Shown in pieces: positions 1 to 6,365 of a stretch of 15,073 nt of DNA. Each line of letters starts with the position of its first letter. The first letter of the stretch is position 1. The notes under the pieces are model-generated. The model was not told where the DNA came from. It saw only the letters and a program-made list of their open reading frames with translations, and made no database searches. The DNA lies in assembly GCA_050734915.1 (NCBI GenBank), contig JBOHUX010000043.1:1-15073 (forward strand), given 5' to 3'. This DNA comes from JBOHUX01 sp050734915 (GTDB lineage: Bacteria; Chloroflexota; Dormibacteria; Dormibacterales; Dormibacteraceae). The translations under genes and the position numbers were made by a program.

Positions 1-19
1 GTCCCGGCCGCCGCGTAGC

Positions 20-25
20 TACACT
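20..25 (+). promoter_or_regulatory. Probable -10 box (TACACT) of the pyk operon
   Basis: TACACT lies 8 bases before the pyk ATG (positions 26-33 between them) and no Shine-Dalgarno-like purine run precedes the ATG apart from GGAG at 26-29, which is too close. A start of transcription about 7-8 bases after the -10 box would fall on or next to the ATG, so the transcript is probably leaderless. The -35 region lies beyond the window edge and cannot be judged. Confidence 0.5.
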
Positions 26-33
26 GGAGCCCG

Positions 34-1485
34 ATGCTCTCACGCCGGCAGCGGCGGACCCGGATCGTCTGCACGCTGGGGCCGGCCAGCGTCTCGCCGC
101 GGATCCTGCGCCGCCTGATCGCGGCGGGCATGGACGTCGCCCGCCTCAACTTCTCCCACGGGGACGAGGCCACCCACCGGCGAACCGTGGAGGATGTGCG
201 GCGAACGGCGGCGGCGGCGGGGCGTCAGGTGGCGCTGCTGCAGGACCTGCAGGGGCCCAAGATCCGGACCGGCGCGCTCGCCGGGCGACCCGTTCACCTC
301 GAGCGCCGACAGAGGGTGGTGCTCGAGGTGAACGGCGGTGCGCCGGGGACCACTCCCTCTCGCGGCCGGGAGGCGGATCTGGTGGTCCAGGTCAGCCACC
401 CGGAGCTGATCGAGGCGATCCGGCCCCGTGATCGAATCCTGATCGCGGACGGCCAGATCGAGCTGCGGGCCCGCTCGGTGGGGCGGGGGCACGCGGTTTG
501 CCGGGTGGTGAGGGGCGGGCGGCTGCGGGAGCGGCAGGGGGTGAGCCTGCCCGGCCGCGCACTGGAGCTGCCCGCGCTCACGGCCAAGGACCTCGCCGAC
601 CTGCGACTCGGGGCGGAGCTGGGGTTCGACTATGTGGCCCTCTCGTTCGTGCGCACCGCGCTCGACATCGTCTCCTGCCGCGAGGCGGTGGGCGCGCTCG
701 GCTGGGACGTCCCCATCATCGCCAAGCTCGAGAAGAGGGAGGCGCTCCGCCACCTGGGGGCAATCCTGGATGCCGCCGACGCGGTCATGGTCGCCCGCGG
801 CGACCTCGGCGTCGAGCTCTCGCTGGGCGAGGTCCCCGCCGTCCAGAAGGATGTCATCGCGCGGGCCAACCGGGCCGGCAAGCCGGTCATCACGGCCACC
901 GAGATGCTGGAGTCGATGGTCACCAGCACGCGGCCGACCCGGGCCGAGACCTCGGACGTGGCGAACGCCATCTGGGATGGCACGGATGCCGTCATGCTCT
1001 CGCAGGAGACCTCGATCGGGCAGCACCCGGTGGAGTCGGTCCGCGCCATGGCCGCCATCTGCCGCGCGGCGGAGAACCACCCCGCCTACCAGCGTGAGCG
1101 GCCGTTCTGGAACGAGCCGGGCTCGACCGGGAACGCGATCGCTCACGCGGCGGCGGCGGTGGCCGAGGAGCTGGACGCCCGCGCCATCGTGGCCCTCACC
1201 GAAACCGGTGGAACCGCGCTGCGGGTGAGCAAGGCCCACTCCGCGGTGCCGCTGATCGCCGCCAGCCCGTCGGCGGCGGTGCTGCGCCGGACCGCGCTCT
1301 ATTCGGGCGCGGTGCCGCTCGAGGTGCGGCCCGGCCGGGACACCGCCGAGCTGATCGCCAACGCCGTCGAGGCGGCGCTCCGGGCCGGCCACGTGCGGTC
1401 CGGTGACCGGCTGGTGGTCGCCGCCGGCGTCATGGTGGGCGAGTCGGGGCAGACCAACCTGCTCGAGGTGGAGACCGTGGCGTGA
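34..1485 (+). CDS. pyk: Pyruvate kinase
   Basis: Converts phosphoenolpyruvate and ADP to pyruvate and ATP, the last step of glycolysis, in the cytosol. The 483-residue product has the full family layout: an N-terminal barrel start with ARLNFSHG (36-43), GPKIRTG (74-80) leading into the mobile B domain (about 80-175), the catalytic lysine K231 in IIAKLEKRE, RGDLG (255-259), and the signature ITATEMLESM (286-295) followed by RPTRAETSDVANAIWDGTDA. A C-terminal allosteric-type domain follows (about 360-483); there is no extra PEP-utiliser domain. The usual S-G/A-E-T after VML is SQET here (323-326), a mild variant. The ATG at 34 is chosen because the family begins with R-x-T-K/R-I-V-x-T-L-G-P at this distance and a TACACT box sits just upstream. 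Its TGA overlaps the next gene in GTGA, which implies coupling. Identification is firm. Confidence 0.97.
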   Translation: MLSRRQRRTRIVCTLGPASVSPRILRRLIAAGMDVARLNFSHGDEATHRRTVEDVRRTAAAAGRQVALLQDLQGPKIRTGALAGRPVHLERRQRVVLEVNGGAPGTTPSRGREADLVVQVSHPELIEAIRPRDRILIADGQIELRARSVGRGHAVCRVVRGGRLRERQGVSLPGRALELPALTAKDLADLRLGAELGFDYVALSFVRTALDIVSCREAVGALGWDVPIIAKLEKREALRHLGAILDAADAVMVARGDLGVELSLGEVPAVQKDVIARANRAGKPVITATEMLESMVTSTRPTRAETSDVANAIWDGTDAVMLSQETSIGQHPVESVRAMAAICRAAENHPAYQRERPFWNEPGSTGNAIAHAAAAVAEELDARAIVALTETGGTALRVSKAHSAVPLIAASPSAAVLRRTALYSGAVPLEVRPGRDTAELIANAVEAALRAGHVRSGDRLVVAAGVMVGESGQTNLLEVETVA

Positions 1486-2177
1486 CCGCCCGGTTGCCCG
1501 ACGACGCTCACCAGTTGATCTCGGCCGTCGGCCATGACCTGCGCGCCCCGCTCACCGTCATCCGGGGTGCGGCGACCCTCCTCCTCCAGACTCAGGGCGA
1601 GCTCGAGCCGGGCCGCGCCGCGGAGATGCTGCGCCTGATCGACGGGCAGGTGGAGCTGATGAACGACCGCATCGAGGACATGCTCGCCATCGCGGCCCTC
1701 GACGCCGGCCAGCTGCGGTTGTCGCACGAGCGCCTGGCGCTGGAGGAGCTCGTCACGGCGCTCGGCGCCTGGGCCGCCAAGCGTGACGGTGGCACCCGGG
1801 TCAGCGTCCGCGCTGACCCCGACCTGTCCCCCAGGGGCGACCCCGGGCCGGTCCTCGAGGGCGACCCCGACCGCGTCCTCCAGTGCCTGCGCGCCCTGGT
1901 CCGGAACGCGCTCCGGCACTGCCCGGGCGACTCTCCGATCGAGGTCTCGATGGTCGCCGACGGCACCGGCGGCGTCTGCTTTCGGGTTCACGACCGGGGT
2001 CCCGGCCTGCCCTCGCAAGTGACGCCCTTCCAGCGCTTCCAGAGCGGAGGCTCGGGCGCCGGCCTGGGCCTGGACCTGGTCCGCGGGCTGGTAGTGGCGA
2101 TGGGGGGCGAGGTCGCCTACGAGGCCCGCCCCGGCGGGGGCTCCGCCTTGTCCTTTACCCTGGGAGGTCATGCCTGA
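1482..2177 (+). CDS. Small soluble sensor histidine kinase (HisKA + HATPase_c)
   Basis: A two-component kinase core without a sensor. The 231-residue product has an H-box with the phospho-accepting H18 in GHDLRAPLTVI, an HisKA helical pair (about 8-80), and a HATPase domain with N-box N142 (VRNALRH), a G1 box DRGPG (171-175), an F-box-like FQRF (183-186) and a G2 box GAGLGLDLV (193-201). There are no transmembrane segments, no PAS or GAF domain and no HAMP, so it must sense in the cytosol through a partner or by its own dimer. The start is the GTG at 1482, which overlaps the pyk stop (GTGA); the first residues then lead directly into the H-box. The 3' end overlaps the next gene by 8 bases. 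No response regulator is adjacent, so the partner is unknown. Family assignment is clear; the signal and target are not. Confidence 0.88.
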   Translation: MTARLPDDAHQLISAVGHDLRAPLTVIRGAATLLLQTQGELEPGRAAEMLRLIDGQVELMNDRIEDMLAIAALDAGQLRLSHERLALEELVTALGAWAAKRDGGTRVSVRADPDLSPRGDPGPVLEGDPDRVLQCLRALVRNALRHCPGDSPIEVSMVADGTGGVCFRVHDRGPGLPSQVTPFQRFQSGGSGAGLGLDLVRGLVVAMGGEVAYEARPGGGSALSFTLGGHA

Positions 2178-2916
2178 GGGAGAGGAGAGCGCCGCCGCGC
2201 CGGCGAGCCGCTACGAGCGGGTGCTGGTCGTGTCCGCCCATCCCGACGACCCCGAGTTCGGGTTCGGCGCCACCGTCGCACGCCTGGCCGCCGACGGGGC
2301 CGAGGTCACCTACGTCATCTGCACCGACGGCTCCCAGGGCGGCGAGGATCCGTCGCTCCCCGACGACGAGCTGGCGGCGATCCGCCAGCGCGAGCAGAAG
2401 GACGCCGCCCAGATCCTGGGCGTGGCCGACGTCGTCTTCCTGGGTTACCGCGACGGCAGCCTCTCGCACACCCTCGAGCTCCGTCGCGACATCGTCAGGG
2501 AGATCCGCCGCCATCGCCCGGACCTCGTCCTGACCCACTCCCCGCTGCGCTCCCTCAGCATCAGCATCGGTGCCTCCCACCCCGACCACCTGGCGGTCGG
2601 CGAGGCGACGCTCGCCGCCTGCTACCCGGACTCGCGCAACCCCCGCGCCTTCCGGGAGCTGCTCCCCGAGGGCCTGGACCCGCATCGCGTCAAGGAGGTC
2701 TGGCTGCCGGGCTACGACGGGGCCGATCACTTCGTCGATGCGACCGCCCTCATCGACAAGAAGATCGCCGCCATCCGCGCCCACGACAGCCAGGTCAACA
2801 AGCCGGGCCAGGACGCGGCAGAGGTCGAGGGCTGGGTCAAGGAGCGCGCGAAACAGATCGGGGAGAAGGCCGGCTACGAGTACGCCGAGGGCTTCCGCCG
2901 CCTCGAGATCGGCTGA
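2170..2916 (+). CDS. PIG-L family deacetylase (LmbE-like)
   Basis: A zinc-dependent N-deacetylase of the PIG-L/LmbE fold, whose known members remove acetyl groups from N-acetylglucosamine-type substrates (for example MshB in mycothiol and BshB in bacillithiol synthesis). The 248-residue product carries the metal-binding motif AHPDDPEFG (23-31, with H24 and D27 as expected ligands), a second conserved CTDGSQGG (51-58), and the late HPDHLAVG (137-144), where H140 is the likely third ligand, plus RAHDSQV (203-209). No signal peptide or membrane segment is seen. ATG 2170 has a good ribosome binding site, GGGAGG (2161-2166), inside the end of the kinase gene, which it overlaps by 8 bases. It ends 20 bases before the stop of the convergent dehydrogenase gene. 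The substrate cannot be told from sequence; thiol-cofactor biosynthesis is one possibility but other pathway genes are absent here. Confidence 0.9.
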   Translation: MPEGEESAAAPASRYERVLVVSAHPDDPEFGFGATVARLAADGAEVTYVICTDGSQGGEDPSLPDDELAAIRQREQKDAAQILGVADVVFLGYRDGSLSHTLELRRDIVREIRRHRPDLVLTHSPLRSLSISIGASHPDHLAVGEATLAACYPDSRNPRAFRELLPEGLDPHRVKEVWLPGYDGADHFVDATALIDKKIAAIRAHDSQVNKPGQDAAEVEGWVKERAKQIGEKAGYEYAEGFRRLEIG

Positions 2917-2926
2917 GCAGCCCGCC

Positions 2927-2945
2927 CGGCGCCGCGTCAGCGCCG
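2927..2945. other. GC hairpin between convergent genes
   Basis: CGGCGC (2927-2932) and GCGCCG (2940-2945) form a perfect 6-base inverted repeat with a 7-base loop that contains the stop codon of the minus-strand dehydrogenase gene. It sits in the 20-base gap between two convergent genes. There is no T tract on either side, so it is not a standard intrinsic terminator; it could help end transcripts from both directions or be chance in such GC-rich DNA. Confidence 0.3.
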
Positions 2946-4031
2946 CTCGACGTCCGCCAGCGAGCTCCAGACGTCGATCTTGCGGGCGACGCGGCGGACC
3001 ACCTCCGAGGTGAACGCATCCGTCGCCGTGTGGCCGCCCAGGTCGGCGGTCCGGACGTCGTCCGAGACCGCCTCCAGCGTCGCCTCGTAGATCGCCCGCG
3101 AGGCGCGGTGGGCGGCCTCCCCGTCCATGTAGCCGAGCAGGCTGGCGACGGCCAGGATCATGGCCATCGGGTTGGCCACGTTCTTGCCCTCGAGCCCGGG
3201 CGCGGTGCCGTGAGGCGCCTCGGTCATGGCCACGTTCACCACGTGCTCGTGGTCGAAGGAGAGCAGCGTCGACTCCGCGCCGGCGATGCTGCCGAACATC
3301 TGCATGACGAGGTCGCTGATGATGTCGCCGTCACGGTTGAGGGCCGGGATGACGAGCGACTCGCCGGTGGTGGAGAGGAGCAGGGCGAAGGTGGCGTCGA
3401 TCAGCTGAGGATCGTAGCGGACGTCGGGATTGGCCTCGGCGCCCCGGTCCAGCTCCTCCTTGAGCATCCCCTCGTAGACCGGGCTGACGGTGTACTTGGG
3501 ACCCCCGAACACCTTGCCGCCGAGGCGCCGCGCGTGGGTGAAGGCGTACTCGGCCACGATCCGGCAGGTCCGCCGGCTGATCTTCTCGGTCCGGTAGGCC
3601 CACTCGTCCAGTTCCGAGCCTTCCCGCCACTCCCTGGCGCCGTAGGCGTCGTCCACCGCCATCCGGATCACCGAGATGGGCGCGTAGACCGCGGCCAGCG
3701 GCCGGATGCCGGGGATGCGGCGGCCGGTGCGGACGATGACGCGGCCATCGACCATCCGGCGCAGGATCTCGTTCGGGCTGCCCACGTCCCCGGCGCCCTC
3801 GGGGGTTATGGTCGCCGCCTTGATCCCGAAGCCGGCCGTCCGGAGCGCGGCGGCGGCGTCGAGCACGATCTGGTTGCGAGTCTCGCGGCGGTGTTCGAGC
3901 GAGAGGTCGAAGTGCGAGAGTTCCAGCCGGATGCCGATCAGCTCCGGATCCAGCACCTTGAGAGCCTCCCCCAGCAGCTCCTCGCCGGTCTGGTCCCCGT
4001 GGAGGACGGCGACGGTGGCGGCCCCGGACAT
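2937..4031 (-). CDS. Isocitrate/isopropylmalate dehydrogenase family protein, probably isocitrate dehydrogenase
   Basis: A beta-decarboxylating dehydrogenase, 364 residues, that would oxidise and decarboxylate a 2-hydroxy acid using NAD(P)+. Visible family features: GDQTGEE (12-18) in place of GDGIG; the substrate loop SPNEILRRMVDGRVIVR (85-101); the metal-binding aspartates in NRDGDIISD (232-240, D236 and D240); and the nucleotide-binding EAPHGTAPG (271-279) followed by NPMAMILA. SPNE and the NRDGDIISD segment resemble eukaryote-type NADP isocitrate dehydrogenases (SPNGT, NYDGDVQSD), while EAPHGTAP is like the isopropylmalate/homoisocitrate group, so the substrate is not certain. An in-frame extension upstream to 4151 is rejected because it is low complexity and the family begins at VAVLHGD. 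ATG 4031 has no Shine-Dalgarno but has a TACCAT box 7 bases upstream, so it may be leaderless. It stands alone and faces the pyk operon. Confidence 0.85.
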   Translation of the reverse strand: MSGAATVAVLHGDQTGEELLGEALKVLDPELIGIRLELSHFDLSLEHRRETRNQIVLDAAAALRTAGFGIKAATITPEGAGDVGSPNEILRRMVDGRVIVRTGRRIPGIRPLAAVYAPISVIRMAVDDAYGAREWREGSELDEWAYRTEKISRRTCRIVAEYAFTHARRLGGKVFGGPKYTVSPVYEGMLKEELDRGAEANPDVRYDPQLIDATFALLLSTTGESLVIPALNRDGDIISDLVMQMFGSIAGAESTLLSFDHEHVVNVAMTEAPHGTAPGLEGKNVANPMAMILAVASLLGYMDGEAAHRASRAIYEATLEAVSDDVRTADLGGHTATDAFTSEVVRRVARKIDVWSSLADVERR

Positions 4032-4038
4032 GACTGGA

Positions 4039-4044
4039 ATGGTA
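4039..4044 (-). promoter_or_regulatory. Probable -10 box (TACCAT) of the dehydrogenase gene
   Basis: Read on the minus strand, TACCAT is followed by 7 bases (TCCAGTC) and then the ATG at 4031. This TAnnnT-to-start distance matches those of pyk and the MFS gene in the same window, and none of the three has a well placed Shine-Dalgarno. No TTGACA-like box is seen 16-19 bases upstream. Confidence 0.45.
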
Positions 4045-4066
4045 AGGGGGTGATCGGCGCCCCCTC

Positions 4067-4103
4067 CAGGAGGAGCCGGCAGGAGGAGCGGCAGGAGGAG
4101 CGG
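4067..4103. repeat. Short tandem repeat, CAGGAGGAGC(C)GG x 3
   Basis: Three head-to-tail copies: 4067-4079 (13 bases, one extra C), 4080-4091 and 4092-4103 (12 bases each). The array lies between the divergent promoters of the dehydrogenase gene and the rpmG operon. No function is evident; it may bind a regulator or be a slippage product. Confidence 0.8.
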
Positions 4104-4126
4104 CGGCGACCCCCTCGCTGGGAACC

Positions 4127-4135
4127 TGCTACTAT
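4127..4135 (+). promoter_or_regulatory. Extended -10 promoter (TG-C-TACTAT) for rpmG-secE-nusG-rplK-rplA
   Basis: TGCTACTAT has the extended -10 form TGnTAnnnT and nearly repeats the TGCTACAAT found before rpoB. It would start transcription near 4142. A competing reading uses TTGACG (4135-4140) as a -35 box with TTTATT (4160-4165) as a -10 box at 19-base spacing. Both cannot be told apart without a mapped 5' end; the first is favoured because the same motif recurs at rpoB. Confidence 0.5.
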
Positions 4136-4142
4136 TGACGCT

Positions 4143-4169
4143 GCCTAGCAACCCTAGGCTTTATTTTTT
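4143..4169 (+). terminator. Small hairpin with T tract in the rpmG leader
   Basis: GCCTAG (4143-4148) pairs perfectly with CTAGGC (4154-4159) around a 5-base loop, and is followed at once by TTTATTTTTT. This is the form of an intrinsic terminator, weak because the stem has only 6 pairs. It lies upstream of rpmG, so it could stop readthrough from the left, attenuate the operon, or, if the extended -10 promoter is right, be the very 5' end of the mRNA, where it could only act in RNA stability. Confidence 0.5.
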
Positions 4170-4196
4170 GAGGCGCCCCCCCGCGAGTAGACGAGC

Positions 4197-4346
4197 ATGG
4201 AAACAATCATCACCCTTCAGTGCAGCGACTGCCGGCGCCGCAACTACACCACCCTCAAGAACAAGAAGAACGACCCCGACCGGCTGGAGCTGAAGAAGTA
4301 TTGCCGGTGGTGCCGCAAGCACACCGCGCACAAGGAGACCAAGTAA
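4197..4346 (+). CDS. rpmG: 50S ribosomal protein L33
   Basis: A 49-residue zinc-ribbon protein of the large ribosomal subunit, near the E site. The product starts METIITLQCSDCRRRNYTT and has the two zinc-binding pairs C9-x2-C12 and C36-x2-C39, so it is the zinc-binding (C+) form of L33. Length and the conserved KKNDPDRLELKKYCRWC stretch fit the family. It was found by reading the frame directly because it is short. No strong Shine-Dalgarno is visible before the ATG. It begins the classic rpmG-secE-nusG order; a tRNA-Trp gene that often sits near here in other genomes is absent. secE starts 5 bases after its stop. Confidence 0.95.
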   Translation: METIITLQCSDCRRRNYTTLKNKKNDPDRLELKKYCRWCRKHTAHKETK

Positions 4347-4351
4347 CCCAG

Positions 4352-4579
4352 GTGGCGGTCCAGGCCAACAAGCGCGACGTCCATCCCTCCGGGTTCTCCC
4401 CCTTCCGCTTCCTGCGGGAGACGGTGGACGAGCTCCGGAAGGTGGTCTGGCCGTCGGGTCCCGAGCTCTACCGCTACACGATGGTGGTGTTGGTGACGGT
4501 GGTCGTGCTGGCGGTCTTCATCGGGCTCGTCGATCTCGGCGCCAACTCGGCGGTGGCCCGTCTCATCGTCGGGCACTAG
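4352..4579 (+). CDS. secE: Preprotein translocase subunit SecE
   Basis: The small essential clamp subunit of the SecYEG channel in the inner membrane. The 75-residue product has the conserved amphipathic segment FLRETVDELRKVVWPS (20-35) and a single membrane helix (about 41-62, YRYTMVVLVTVVVLAVFIGL), with the short periplasmic tail of the one-helix SecE type. The start is the GTG at 4352, giving MAVQANKRDVHPSG; a longer in-frame reading from 4220 would overlap almost all of rpmG in another frame and is rejected. AAGGAG at 4332-4337 is the nearest Shine-Dalgarno, at a rather long spacing. nusG starts 2 bases after the stop. Confidence 0.93.
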   Translation: MAVQANKRDVHPSGFSPFRFLRETVDELRKVVWPSGPELYRYTMVVLVTVVVLAVFIGLVDLGANSAVARLIVGH

Positions 4580-4581
4580 AG

Positions 4582-5163
4582 ATGACAGAAGAAGCAAGAG
4601 CGACCTCGACTCCGGCCCCGGCCGCGCTCATCGAGACCGACGCCCTCTGGTACGTCGTGCACGCCTACTCGGGCCACGAGGAGAAGGTCAAGAAGAACCT
4701 CGAGAAGCGGATCGAGTCGATGGACATGCACGAGAAGATCCTGCAGGTGCTCGTGCCGATGGAGGACGAGATCGAGATCAAGGACGGCAAGCGGCGTCAC
4801 GTCCAGAAGCGCATATTCCCGGGCTACATCCTGGTCCGCATGGTCCTCGACGACGACTCCTGGTACGTGGTCCGCAACACCCCCGGCGTGACAAGCTTCG
4901 TCGGCTCCGGGAACAAGCCGGTGCCCCTTCAGGAGAAGGAGGTCCGGGCCATCCAGAAGCAGATGAAGCAGGAGGCACCCAAGATCCGGGTCGAGTTCGA
5001 GATCGGGGAGTCGGTGCGCGTCGTCGACGGTCCCTTCACGGACTTCCACGGCAAGGTGGACGACATCAACCCCGAGCGCGGCAAGCTCAAGGTTCTGGTC
5101 AACATGTTCGGACGGGAGACCCCGGTCGAGCTGGACCTTCTCCAGGTGGAGAAGGTCCACTAG
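4582..5163 (+). CDS. nusG: Transcription termination/antitermination factor NusG
   Basis: Binds the RNA polymerase clamp and couples transcription to translation or to Rho. The 193-residue product has a short acidic N-terminal tail (1-20), an NGN domain beginning LWYVVHAYSGHEEKVKKNL (22-40) and including FPGYILVRM (79-87) and VRNTPGVTSFVG (97-108), a linker (about 120-136), and a KOW domain (about 138-193, with IGESVRVVDGPFTDFHGKV and VNMFGRETPVEL). Length is normal. It follows secE by 2 bases and precedes rplK by 19 bases, the usual bacterial order. The Shine-Dalgarno is weak, so translation may be coupled to secE. Confidence 0.97.
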   Translation: MTEEARATSTPAPAALIETDALWYVVHAYSGHEEKVKKNLEKRIESMDMHEKILQVLVPMEDEIEIKDGKRRHVQKRIFPGYILVRMVLDDDSWYVVRNTPGVTSFVGSGNKPVPLQEKEVRAIQKQMKQEAPKIRVEFEIGESVRVVDGPFTDFHGKVDDINPERGKLKVLVNMFGRETPVELDLLQVEKVH

Positions 5164-5182
5164 ACGGGCGCAGTCAGGTCCG

Positions 5183-5611
5183 ATGGGCAAGAAGAAGATC
5201 CGTGCGGTCCTCAAGCTGGAGTTGCAGGCGGCCAAGGCGACCCCGGCGCCCCCGGTGGGCACCGCGCTCGGTCCGCATGGCATCAACATCATGGAGTTCT
5301 GCAAGGCCTACAACGAGAGGACCTCGAGCCAGGCCGGCGACGTGGTGCCCGCCGAGATCGTCATCTACGAGGACCGATCCTTCACCTTCGAGCTCAAGAC
5401 CTCGCCCGCCGTCAACCTTCTGAAGAAGGCGGCCGGGATCGAAAAGGGCTCCGCCCGCCCCAATCGCGAGAAGGTGGGGAAGGTCACCCGCGAGCAGGTC
5501 CGGTCGATCGCCGAGGCGAAGGCCAAGGATCTCAACTCGTACGACGTGGACCAGGCCATGGGCATGATCGAGGGCACCGCCCGCTCGATGGGGCTGGAGG
5601 TGGTCGGCTGA
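5183..5611 (+). CDS. rplK: 50S ribosomal protein L11
   Basis: Forms the base of the ribosomal stalk and binds the GTPase-associated region of 23S rRNA. The 142-residue product has the proline-rich N-terminal helix signature PPVGTALGPHGINIMEFC (23-40), slightly different from the common PVGPALGxxGVNIMEFC, and a C-terminal RNA-binding domain (about 70-142) with KVGKVTREQV and AKDLNSYDVDQAMGMIEGTARSMG. ATG 5183 is preceded by AGG at 5175-5177. The stop overlaps the rplA start by one base (TGATG), a sign of translational coupling. Confidence 0.97.
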   Translation: MGKKKIRAVLKLELQAAKATPAPPVGTALGPHGINIMEFCKAYNERTSSQAGDVVPAEIVIYEDRSFTFELKTSPAVNLLKKAAGIEKGSARPNREKVGKVTREQVRSIAEAKAKDLNSYDVDQAMGMIEGTARSMGLEVVG

Positions 5612-6339
5612 TGGGCAAGCGGCACGGCCGCAGGTACACCGAGGCCCTGGAGAAGATCGCGGCCGCCGCCGGCGCCAACGGCGCCGAGGGCCTGGAGGCA
5701 GCCCACGCCTGCCGCATCGTCAAGGAGACCTCGGCCGCCAAGTTCGACGCCACCGTCGAGGCGCACCTCCGCCTCGGGGTCGACCCTCGCCACGCCGACC
5801 AGATGGTCCGCGGTGCCGTCGCGCTGCCGCACGGCACGGGCAAGCGGGTGAGGGTGCTGGTTTTCGCCGGCGCGGCCCAGGCCAAGGAGGCCAAGGACGC
5901 CGGCGCCGACCACATCGGCGGCGACGACCTGGTGAAGAGGATCACGGACGGGTGGACCGACTTCGACGTCGCCATCGCGACGCCGGACATGATGAGCAAG
6001 GTCGGCCCCCTCGGCAAGATCCTCGGACCCCGCGGTCTGATGCCCAATCCCAAGTCGGGCACGGTCACCTTCGACGTCGGGCGGGCTGTCAACGAAGTCA
6101 AGTCCGGGCGCATCGAGTTCCGGACCGACCGGTTCGGCATCGTCCACGCCCCGATCGGGAAGGTCTCGTTCAGCGCCGAGCAACTGCACGAGAACCTTTC
6201 CGCGCTGGTCGAGGCTCTGGTCCGCGCCAAGCCCTCCGCCTCCAAGGGCCAGTACGTGAAGACCATCTACCTGAGCGCCACCATGGGCCCCTCGGTCCGG
6301 ATCGACGCCCGCGAGGCTGCCAAGCTCACCACTGCCTAG
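5611..6339 (+). CDS. rplA: 50S ribosomal protein L1
   Basis: Large-subunit protein at the L1 stalk that helps release deacylated tRNA, and in many bacteria a translational repressor of its own rplKA message. The 242-residue product starts MGKRHGRRYTEALEKI and holds the family signature KILGPRGLMPNPKSGTVT (136-153) after PDMMSKVGPLG, plus IGKVSFSAEQLHEN in the last third. Length is slightly longer than the typical 230-235. It overlaps the rplK stop by one base (TGATG). The promoter of the rplJ leader begins right at its 3' end. No obvious L1-binding mimic was recognised ahead of rplK. Confidence 0.97.
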   Translation: MGKRHGRRYTEALEKIAAAAGANGAEGLEAAHACRIVKETSAAKFDATVEAHLRLGVDPRHADQMVRGAVALPHGTGKRVRVLVFAGAAQAKEAKDAGADHIGGDDLVKRITDGWTDFDVAIATPDMMSKVGPLGKILGPRGLMPNPKSGTVTFDVGRAVNEVKSGRIEFRTDRFGIVHAPIGKVSFSAEQLHENLSALVEALVRAKPSASKGQYVKTIYLSATMGPSVRIDAREAAKLTTA

Positions 6340-6352
6340 ATGGCGGCTAGGC

Positions 6353-6358
6353 TATGAT
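6353..6358 (+). promoter_or_regulatory. Probable -10 box (TATGAT) for rplJ-rplL
   Basis: GCTATGAT just after the rplA stop contains TATGAT, five of six matches to TATAAT. Transcription would begin near 6365, giving a leader of about 128 bases that matches the extent of the L10 element. No convincing -35 box is seen at 16-18 bases upstream (the bases there lie in the end of rplA). Confidence 0.5.
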
Positions 6359-6365
6359 TCGAGAT

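Noticed and set aside
3030..4148. A 372-codon plus-strand frame across the dehydrogenase
   Set aside because: The minus-strand frame encodes a recognisable dehydrogenase with metal and nucleotide motifs, and the plus-strand product has no family resemblance.
4032..4151. An N-terminal extension of the dehydrogenase to 4151
   Set aside because: The added residues are a Pro/Leu-rich translation of the tandem repeat and promoter region; the family starts at ATG 4031.
4220..4351. A longer SecE from 4220
   Set aside because: The extra 44 residues overlap the rpmG frame and have no SecE likeness; the GTG at 4352 gives the family length of 75 residues.
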